Of a stretch of 64,000 nucleotides of DNA, positions 26,264 through 34,400 are shown piece after piece. Under the pieces are notes generated by a model. The model had not been told where the DNA came from. It made no database searches and saw nothing but the letters and a program-made list of their open reading frames with translations. Position numbers and translations under genes: made by a program. Source of the stretch: Bdellovibrionales bacterium (GTDB lineage: Bacteria > Bdellovibrionota > UBA1018 > CAIMNF01); contig CANHQK010000005.1 of the NCBI GenBank assembly GCA_947462765.1, forward strand, positions 17,351 to 81,350, given 5' to 3'. Position 1 is the stretch's first letter; each line of letters opens with the position of its first letter.

Positions 26264-28174
26264 ATGGCAACCATCGGTGATTCTACAAAAAAATCCAATT
26301 CCATGCTCATGCTTCTCGGCGCACTCGGCGTCGTGTTTGGAGACATCGGAACCAGCCCGCTCTACACCATTCAAGAATGTGTGAACCCGGTTCACGGAAT
26401 TCCTGCCTCAGTTGAGGCGAATCTGATGGGATTGATGTCGCTCATCTTTTGGGCCCTGATGATGGTGATCACGATCAAGTACGTGGTCTTTGTGATGCGA
26501 GCGGATAACCGGGGCGAGGGCGGATCCATGGCTCTGCTCGCCCTGCTTCCTGAATCAGTGAAAATGCGAGCCCCCGGGAAAGTGGGTTTCACTGCAATTC
26601 TAGTGATTATCGCCGCTTCCTTGCTGTTCGGTGACGGCGTGATCACACCGGCGATCTCGGTCCTATCCGCCGTCGAGGGATTGAAGCTGATCTCCCCTAC
26701 TTTCGAACCTTATGTGGTTCCTCTGACCGTCTCGATCCTGGTCGGCTTGTTCTACTTCCAGAAAAACGGAACCGAAAAAATTGGGAATGCATTCGGCCCC
26801 ATCATGATGGTCTGGTTCCTCTGCCTCGGTGCCTTGGGAATCATGCACCTGTTCGATGCGCCGCGCATTCTTCGAGCCGTTTCTCCGGGATACGCGATCG
26901 AATTTTTGCGGGATAACGGGCTTCATTCTTTCAGGACTCTCGGGTCAGTCGTACTTGCGGTGACCGGGGGGGAGGCATTGTACGGAGACATGGGCCATTT
27001 TGGAAGAGTCCCGATCCGTAAAGCCTGGCTGTTCATTGTTTTTCCCTGTCTCTTGCTCAACTATTTCGGCCAAGCCGCTTTTCTGATCGCTCATCCCGAA
27101 TCGGCCAACAATCCCTTTTACGAGATGGTTCCGAACTCTCTGCTCTATCCCATGGTCATTTTGGCGACCCTGGCGACGGTCATCGCGTCCCAGGCTATGA
27201 TCACGGGCGCTTTTTCACTGACTTCCCAGGCCATCCGTCTCGGATATTTTCCCAGGCTCACGGTCAAACACACATCCGAACATGGCGAGGGACAAATCTA
27301 TGTTCCTTTTATTAATCTGGTTCTCGCAGTTCTTTGTATTGCCCTGGTGGTCATTTTCCAGGCTTCCACAAAGCTTGCAGCCGCATACGGACTGGCGGTG
27401 ACAGGAACGATGACGATCACTTCGATTGTGTTCTTTCAGGTCACCCGCCACAAGTGGAAGTGGAACCCGCTTTATTCGTGGCTTTTTCTAGCGGTGTTTC
27501 TGACCATTGACCTTCACTTCTTGACGGCGACCGCATTCAAGTTTTTTGATGGCGGGTGGATTCCTGTTTTCATCGGCATTTTCTTCTTCCTCGTCATGTG
27601 GCTCTGGAGGGTTGGAAGGAGCCTCCTCGCGCGTCACTTCATGCGAAGCGCCGAGCCGCTCGATGCATTCTTGGACAATCTCGAAAAAGAAGTCCCCTAC
27701 CGCATTCCGGGCATCGGTGTGTTCCTCGCCTCCGATCCGAACGGCGTCCCCCCCGTGGTGCTCCGGATGGTGAGGCGCTTCCATACGCTCCACGCCAACA
27801 TCCTCTTGCTCACGGTCACCTCCGAGACAGTTCCCTACTTTTGCAGGGGCGGTAAATGCGAGGATGACCGAGTCGAGGTGCAAACCCTGGGTAAAGGATT
27901 TCATCGGGTGCTCGTCCGCTACGGTTACATGGAGATGCCGGACATTCCATCGATCATGGAAAAGGCGCTCCTCAAGCTCGAGATGAATGCCAATCTGAAA
28001 GAACTGGTCTATGTACTCGGACACGAGACCTTCGTCGAGCAGGAGAGCGGCGAGATGAATCGCTTCCAACAGGGGATCTTCTCGTTCCTGTCCCGCAATG
28101 CGCGAAATGCGACCGACTACTTCAAGCTCCCGCCGGACCAGGTGATCGAGCTCGGGACACACATCGACCTTTGA
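26264..28174 (+). CDS. kup: Low-affinity potassium transporter Kup
   Basis: Proton-coupled K+ uptake protein of the KUP/HAK/KT family, 636 aa with about 12 membrane segments. Family hallmarks are LGALGVVFGDIGTSPLYTIQE near the start, DNRGEGGSMALLALLP and FGDGVITPAISVLSAVEGL. The C-terminal cytoplasmic domain begins near residue 455. ATG 26264 is chosen because the conserved KUP start follows closely. Its 3' end overlaps the convergent guanine deaminase gene by 53 bases. A structured RNA candidate lies just upstream. Confidence 0.95.
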   Translation: MATIGDSTKKSNSMLMLLGALGVVFGDIGTSPLYTIQECVNPVHGIPASVEANLMGLMSLIFWALMMVITIKYVVFVMRADNRGEGGSMALLALLPESVKMRAPGKVGFTAILVIIAASLLFGDGVITPAISVLSAVEGLKLISPTFEPYVVPLTVSILVGLFYFQKNGTEKIGNAFGPIMMVWFLCLGALGIMHLFDAPRILRAVSPGYAIEFLRDNGLHSFRTLGSVVLAVTGGEALYGDMGHFGRVPIRKAWLFIVFPCLLLNYFGQAAFLIAHPESANNPFYEMVPNSLLYPMVILATLATVIASQAMITGAFSLTSQAIRLGYFPRLTVKHTSEHGEGQIYVPFINLVLAVLCIALVVIFQASTKLAAAYGLAVTGTMTITSIVFFQVTRHKWKWNPLYSWLFLAVFLTIDLHFLTATAFKFFDGGWIPVFIGIFFFLVMWLWRVGRSLLARHFMRSAEPLDAFLDNLEKEVPYRIPGIGVFLASDPNGVPPVVLRMVRRFHTLHANILLLTVTSETVPYFCRGGKCEDDRVEVQTLGKGFHRVLVRYGYMEMPDIPSIMEKALLKLEMNANLKELVYVLGHETFVEQESGEMNRFQQGIFSFLSRNARNATDYFKLPPDQVIELGTHIDL

Positions 28175-29459
28175 TCCAAGAAGAGGCAACCAGAGTGTCG
28201 AAGGCGCTCCGGCGTCGCACACCGGCATGGAGGCGTTCGAGGATTTCCTCGGCGTTCCGTCCGGCAAGCACGCGATCCGACACCGGTACCACCATGAAAT
28301 TGGCTTCCTTACTGGCCTTGAAATTCCCGGTGATCCGATCGAGTCCGAGAATCGCAGCTCCAGCCAGAGTCGCACGGAACAGGGCCTTCACGCGGGTCGC
28401 GCCCTTCACGTCTGCTTTCCGGTTCTGACGGACAAAACTTTCCATCACATCGAACATCGACAGGAATGGACCTCCTCCGATGTCGGAGCCGAGCGCCCAG
28501 CGCACGCCTGCTTTTTCCGTGCGGCGGAAGTCGAACAGTCCCGAGCCCAGTCCGAGATCTTTGACCGGAGCATTCGAGGTCGGACAGTGAGCGATTGCAG
28601 TGCGGGTGCGCGCTAAAAGACGAAGTTCGGCCGCAGACAGATGAATCCCGTGGCCCATGATCGAGCGGGGCCCGAGCATTCCGGCCTTTTGATAGATCTC
28701 GGTGTAGGTCCTGACCTTCTCAAAACCAGGTATTTTCCGGTATTGCGACAGCACGAACTCGATCTCTCCGGGAGTCTCCGACAAATGAGTCTGCTTGAAA
28801 GCCCGAGCTGTATCGGCCAGCCGGGCCCCCTCTTTCATCACCTTCGGAGTCGTGGTGATGGCAAAACGGGGAGTCAGGGCATAGCGGGTGCCGTATTGTT
28901 TCAGGAGTTTCCGGACCAGCCGGAGCGACTCTTCTTCCCCCACCGTGAGTTCGGGGGGCGACTCCATGTTCATGAGCACGTTTCCGATCACAAAATGCCC
29001 CTTCACTTCACGGAAGGCGCTCCGGATCGCGGTTTCATGGATCGAGCTGTAGATGGCTCCCCCTTGGGTTCCGGAGCCGCGAAGCTTCAAGAAAAACTCT
29101 TTCGCGCGCTTCCGTGAGTATGCGGGGTCGGCAAAGCGCATCTCTGTGGGAAAAGTGTACTTTTTGAGCCAGGTCAAAAGGGAGGCCTTTGGCATCACAC
29201 GGACCTCATCCTGTACCCAATGGAAATGGAGGTCAAAGAAGCCGGGGATCAGCAGGGCCGAGCCATGGTCGATCACCGCTCTGCCTCCGAAGACCTTGCC
29301 ATATCGGGCCCGTGCCCCCGCCAAATCATGGATCCCGTGGATTTTTCCGGTTCGGGCATCCACCGCCAAGACTCCCTCCCGGACCAGCTCACATTCGAGG
29401 TCGGAGAGCGGATTCAAGAGGGTCCCCAGATGAAAACGAAGCAAGGGCTTTTTGGTCAT
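28122..29459 (-). CDS. guaD: Guanine deaminase
   Basis: Zn amidohydrolase converting guanine to xanthine, feeding xanthine dehydrogenase. IPGFFDLHFHWVQ (metal ligands H78 and H80), QTHLSETPGEIE, MGHGIHLS and LGSDIGGGPFLSMFDVM are the metal and substrate motifs of GuaD; the HFHWxQ form separates it from other amidohydrolases. 445 aa, normal. Divergent from the urate hydroxylase gene (75 bases between starts). About 50 bases of its 3' end are antisense to kup. Confidence 0.92.
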   Translation of the reverse strand: MTKKPLLRFHLGTLLNPLSDLECELVREGVLAVDARTGKIHGIHDLAGARARYGKVFGGRAVIDHGSALLIPGFFDLHFHWVQDEVRVMPKASLLTWLKKYTFPTEMRFADPAYSRKRAKEFFLKLRGSGTQGGAIYSSIHETAIRSAFREVKGHFVIGNVLMNMESPPELTVGEEESLRLVRKLLKQYGTRYALTPRFAITTTPKVMKEGARLADTARAFKQTHLSETPGEIEFVLSQYRKIPGFEKVRTYTEIYQKAGMLGPRSIMGHGIHLSAAELRLLARTRTAIAHCPTSNAPVKDLGLGSGLFDFRRTEKAGVRWALGSDIGGGPFLSMFDVMESFVRQNRKADVKGATRVKALFRATLAGAAILGLDRITGNFKASKEANFMVVPVSDRVLAGRNAEEILERLHAGVRRRSAFDTLVASSWIKGRCVSRARSPGPAGA

Positions 29460-29534
29460 ATCTGTCCAATATTAAACGCTTTTTACTGGCAGAGGGAGGG
29501 TTTTCTGCTAGAGTCCTTCAAAAAGGGGAACAAC

Positions 29535-31145
29535 GTGAATCAGGATCTTTTTGAATGGCTCCTCCTGCTGGGGCGTTGGGTGCACATCACCGTCGGCATC
29601 ACCTGGATCGGGACCTCGATCTTTTTCATGTGGCTCGACCGGAGTTTTGTCCGGAATCCGGAGGCCCAGCACGAAGGCCATGTCGGGGAACTCTGGATGG
29701 TCCACGGAGGTGGCTTTTACCACGTTGAAAAGCTCCTGATGGGACCCACCAAAGTTCCGAAGGATCTCCATTGGTTCAAATGGGAGTCGTACTGGACCTG
29801 GATGTCCGGGATCTTTCTCCTGGCGATGATTTTTTACGCCGGGTCGGGAACTTTTTTGCTCGATTCCTCAGTCTCCAAGATCACCTACGGTCAGGCGATC
29901 GCCCTTTCGATCGGCTCCCTCGTCGGATCCTGGTTCTTTTATGATTTTCTGTGGGAGTCCTCACTCACCAAGAAAAGCCCGATCACCGGGCACATCCTGA
30001 CCCTCCTTTGGTTCGGGGGAATGGTTTACCTCCTCTGTCATACCCTTTCGGGTCGGGCCGCTTACATCCACATCGGGGGCATGGTCGGGACCTGGATGAC
30101 GGCGAATGTCTTCCTCAGGATCATTCCCCGTCAGGTCAAGATGGTCGAGGCCTCGAAGCGAGGTGAACCGGTGAACCAGGAGTGGGGAAAGAATGCCAAA
30201 AACCGTTCGACCCACAACACCTACCTCACCCTACCCGTAATCTTCATCATGCTTTCGAATCACTTTCCGAACACCTACGGAAACCCCTACAATTGGCAAA
30301 TTCTGATTGCCATCAGTGCGGCAGGCGCCGCCATCCGTGAGTTCTTCGTGGTCCGCCTGTCGAATCCCGCCAGATCCAAGCTCTTCGGAGCCATCGGGGC
30401 TATTCTGATTCTGGCGGTGATGTTTCTGACCCGCGAAAACACCGGATACACGGAATCGACGCCGCCTCCCGCTCCAGCTGCAACGGTGTCTGCCACCGCT
30501 ACGCCTGCAGGCCCGGTCGGCAGCATTCGGGGCGTGATCTCGCTCGAGGGGTTGGCTCCTGAGCCAGAGAAGCTCTCTCTTCCGGCGGTCTGCAATCCGA
30601 AGAATAAACCCGTCATTTATTCCAATGACATCCAGATCGAAAACGGAAAGATCAAGAACGTCCTCGTCCGGGTGATTTCCGGACAAGAAGGAAAACCGAT
30701 CCCTCCGGCTCCGACCACTCCCGTAATCCTCGATCAGGTGGATTGCCAGTACGAGCCCCGGGTGATTGCGGTCCGGGTCGGACAAGCGGTGGATTTTCTC
30801 AATAGCGATCCGACCTTTCACAATGTGAAGTCCCGGAGCAAGTCGAACGAGAACTTCAATGTGGCCATGCCAAATAAAGGGGATAAAGTCACGAAGGTCT
30901 TCACCAAACCGGAAATCGTCATCGAGTCGGAGTGCAGCGTTCACCCGTGGATGAGTGCCTCCATTGCGGTGATGGACCACCCCTGGTTCGCGATCAGTGA
31001 TGCCTCGGGATCCTACTCGATAGGCGGCTTGCCACCCGGAAAATACAAGATCGAAGCCTGGCATGAGGTGTTCGGCTCGAAAACTCTCGAAGTCACCATC
31101 AGCGAAGGGAAAGAGGCAGTGGCCGATTTCTCATTCAAGAAATGA
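29535..31145 (+). CDS. puuD: Membrane urate hydroxylase (PuuD-type) fused to a cupredoxin domain
   Basis: Oxidises urate to 5-hydroxyisourate. Residues 1-298 form the PuuD membrane domain of about eight segments (LLGRWVHITVGITWIGTSIFF, YIHIGGMVGTWMTANVF, NTYLTLPVIFIMLSNH). Classical PuuD ends in a cytochrome c; here no CxxCH exists. A Pro/Ala linker (309-328) leads to a periplasmic beta domain (330-485) with type 1 copper-like ligands H429, C467, H470 and M473 (FHNV, CSVHPWM), then a carboxypeptidase-regulatory-like tail (SGSYSIGGLPPGKYKIEAWHE). GTG 29535 is the start (AAAAAGGGG upstream). The HIU hydrolase gene follows after 7 bases. Confidence 0.87.
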   Translation: MNQDLFEWLLLLGRWVHITVGITWIGTSIFFMWLDRSFVRNPEAQHEGHVGELWMVHGGGFYHVEKLLMGPTKVPKDLHWFKWESYWTWMSGIFLLAMIFYAGSGTFLLDSSVSKITYGQAIALSIGSLVGSWFFYDFLWESSLTKKSPITGHILTLLWFGGMVYLLCHTLSGRAAYIHIGGMVGTWMTANVFLRIIPRQVKMVEASKRGEPVNQEWGKNAKNRSTHNTYLTLPVIFIMLSNHFPNTYGNPYNWQILIAISAAGAAIREFFVVRLSNPARSKLFGAIGAILILAVMFLTRENTGYTESTPPPAPAATVSATATPAGPVGSIRGVISLEGLAPEPEKLSLPAVCNPKNKPVIYSNDIQIENGKIKNVLVRVISGQEGKPIPPAPTTPVILDQVDCQYEPRVIAVRVGQAVDFLNSDPTFHNVKSRSKSNENFNVAMPNKGDKVTKVFTKPEIVIESECSVHPWMSASIAVMDHPWFAISDASGSYSIGGLPPGKYKIEAWHEVFGSKTLEVTISEGKEAVADFSFKK

Positions 31146-31152
31146 GACGGAC

Positions 31153-31476
31153 ATGATCAGCACCCACATTCTCGACACCAGCAAAGGATTTCCCGCAAGC
31201 GGCGTGAAGGTCCATCTCGACACGATTCAGAACGGAAACTGGGCTCTTCTTGCGTCAGGTGAGACCAACTCAGACGGAAGATTCGTATTCGATGTTCCCT
31301 ACCTGGCAGGTCAGTACCGGATCCGATTCGGAATCGAAGACCACTACTCCCGTTCCGGCCTGAAGCCGTTTTTCCTCGATGTCCCCGTTGCATTCGAAAT
31401 CACGGATACTTCGAGAAAATACCACATCCCCCTGCTCCTGAACCCCTACGGGTATTCCACCTACCGAGGATCCTGA
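31153..31476 (+). CDS. uraH: 5-hydroxyisourate hydrolase (transthyretin-like)
   Basis: Hydrolyses HIU to OHCU, the second step of urate breakdown. At 107 aa it has both family signatures: ISTHILDTSKGFPASGV at the N terminus (catalytic His) and the terminal tetrapeptide YRGS, which separates HIU hydrolase from transthyretin. No signal peptide, so cytosolic. It starts 7 bases after puuD and its stop overlaps the next start (TGATG), so the three plus-strand genes should be coupled. Confidence 0.95.
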   Translation: MISTHILDTSKGFPASGVKVHLDTIQNGNWALLASGETNSDGRFVFDVPYLAGQYRIRFGIEDHYSRSGLKPFFLDVPVAFEITDTSRKYHIPLLLNPYGYSTYRGS

Positions 31477-34400
31477 TGAAGCCCATCACCGCCTACGAAT
31501 CCTTTCTCTCCCCCCAGTTGATTGAAACGCTCAAGGCCCAAGGGCGGCCTGTTGCCGGCGTTCCCGGTCTCATGGAGCTCGATCAAGGAGGCGGTCTCGA
31601 GTCCCCTGAATCCCTCGCCTTTGTGTGCGAGTTGTTCCGGAAATTGAGAGATCCTCTCGAAAGGATTCTGAATCAGCGTGTCATCGACCGGAAGTTCATC
31701 GATGAGCGGACCCTTGCCTGTGTGGGACTCAATACCGCTCTCAAAATCGATTTGCTGGATCCGGAATACAAAACCGTCATCGGACAGAAAGACGGTAAGG
31801 GCAGGATTGTGGTCGGCCCCCACGGTCCTCACTATTGCCAACCGGTCGAAGGCAAGCCCGTGGCTCCGATCCCGGAGGAACTGCAGGGCTACCATGTGAC
31901 TCTTTTCGGACCTCCGGATGATCCGAAGCTCTCCATCAATGCCATGAATGCCTTTCACCGGGTCCTGAAGGATGAGCCTGCCATCATCAGTGAGATCCTG
32001 AAGCACAGCTCGATCACACCTTACTGGGGTGCCGATGACGAAGACTCGAAGACTCCGCTTCGACAGGATCTGGTTGCAGCGGGAGAGCACCTGAAGGCCT
32101 GCTTCGACGGAAGTCTTCAGTACACCGACCCCCGTAATGGAAAATCCTATCGTCTGGCAACAGAAAGACTCTCGCTTCCGATCAAGCGGTTCCCGGGCCT
32201 CGCACTCCCTTGCCCGTTCTTGCTTCTGAATGGCTCGCCGATTCCCCTGCATTTGTACGATTTCGCAATCCACCTCTTTGCAAACCATGCGGATCCGAAA
32301 GCGCTGCACTACTACGTTCCTAAACTCGAGAACGAAGAGGAAGCGGCTTACATCAAGCTCATGATCGAGACGGCCGAATCCCTCTTGATCGATCGGGGAT
32401 CCCCTTACCGGAAGGGTACGATCCGTCTTTTCATCGTGCTTGAGAATCCGAGAGCCATTTTCCGCGCCCATGAGATCATGGATGCGCTCCATCCTTACTT
32501 TGCCGGAGCCTCTCTGGGTTGGCACGACTATCTGGCATCAACCGCCCGTTTGATGAAAAACGATCCGAACTACCGGATTCCCGTCAAAGCCGATCCGGAC
32601 ATTGTGATCAAATACATCAAGGCCTCCCACGACCTTCTGACCCGCACGGTCGGATCCCGGGGCGGCATCCAGATCGGGGGGATGTACGGAGTTTTGCCGA
32701 TCCAAAACGAATTGAAGAGCCACTCCTTCCAGATCACGCTCAAGGGTTACTTCCGCGATGTCATCACCCAAATGAAGCGAGGCCTCTCCGGCTTCTGGGT
32801 CGCGCACCCGGACTTTGTACGAATCGGAATCGCCATGGTCGAGGCTTGGAAACAGCGGAAATCCCGTCCGGAATGGCTCCCGGCTTTGGTGACCTCATTG
32901 CTTGAACCTGAACACCGGAATGAGATTCTCGCCTTCATCGATCAACCGGATATCGAGGGTCTGAAACCCGAAGATCCACGCTACGCGCGCTCCCTCATTG
33001 TCGCAGACTTGAAGGAATCGGACTTCATCCCGAATCACGATCCCGAGGAAGTGCGGTACAATGTTTTCCAAGCCCTCCAGTACCTGACGGACTGGCTCTC
33101 GGGCAACGGGTGCGTGGCGCTCCCTTCGACCATCGGGGGCGTACCGGTGCGCGTGATGGACGACCTCGCCACCGCCGAGCGCTCACGTTGGGAAGTCTGG
33201 CATGAAATCCATCATGGAAGGGTCAGTCTCGAGACCTTCCTCAAAATCGCTCACGAAGAATACCGGTTCATCCGGAAGGATCTTTCTGACGGCAAGAAAA
33301 TTGTCCAAGTGAAATGGGACAGCCGGACCGAACGGTGGTACCCGATCGCCCTCCAACTCATGATCCAGCTCATGACGACCGAGGATCCGCCCGAGTTCGC
33401 AAGCGAGCTCCTGCTTCCGTTCACCCTGGAGCTGATCCGGAACTCCCCGGATCCCTGGGCTACTGCAAAACGTTACGCGCCTTCGAAGTACGTTCTGAGA
33501 AAAGAGGTCGAAAGAATGAGTGATCTCTTTGACGTGTGCGGGACGATGGCTTTCGCCTCGCCCGTTTCAAGGGATCCGTTCCTCGATCTGAAGCGGATCG
33601 AGTCCTTGATTCTGGGTCTGAACCAGAACGAGTTGCTCGAAGCCGCCTCCTTTCATGGAGACATCGGTGAGACTCCGGCCACGCTCGACGAGAGGGCCCG
33701 GGGTGAACAGGCCAAGGTTCAGGCGGATGATCCGGCTCTCCGGGCCGAGCTTCGTTTGCTCGGTGCCGAGTATCTGAAACGCCATGGATTCAAGTTTCTG
33801 GTTTCAGCAAAGGGTAAATCAGCGGGAGAATTGCTGACACTCCTGAAGGAGCGTATTCAACGCCCGACTGATGCGGAATTCCTCACCGCAAAGAAAGAAC
33901 TCTTCGAGATCACCCGCAAGCGTTTGGCGGGACTCCTCGAGAAGGATCCGATCGCTAACATCGAGTCCCTACGTAAGAATGCGGGGATCCGGGGAGTGCA
34001 AATCGCGGCCACTCTGAACGGAAGCCAGATCGGAGTCGCTTGTCTCGGAACCCGGAATCGTTCCGGAGATCCGGTCACCCCTTCGACCCGCTTTGAAATC
34101 GCTTCGCTCAGCAAGACTCTGGCCGCTGCCTTTTCCATTCCATTTTTGCGCTCGAGGGGAATCACCCTCGATACCCCCGTTCAAACCCTGTTGGATGAAG
34201 CGGGTTCGTCATTCCGACTGAGATCCATCGGTTCCACTCCGGCTGATGGTGCACACGGGGTGACGGTGAAGCACCTCATGAACCACCGTGCGCTCAATCT
34301 TCATTATGTGAACGGACTTCCGGCTCATGAGCCGCGCCCGACCGCAGGAGACATCCTCGAAGGAAAAGCCGGCTACTGGAAGCCTGAAGTCGGGGTGCTT

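Noticed and set aside
29220..29534. Longer N terminus for the urate hydroxylase
   Set aside because: The extra 105 codons lie antisense to guanine deaminase and have no hydrophobic or family character; GTG 29535 has a good ribosome site and starts the membrane domain.
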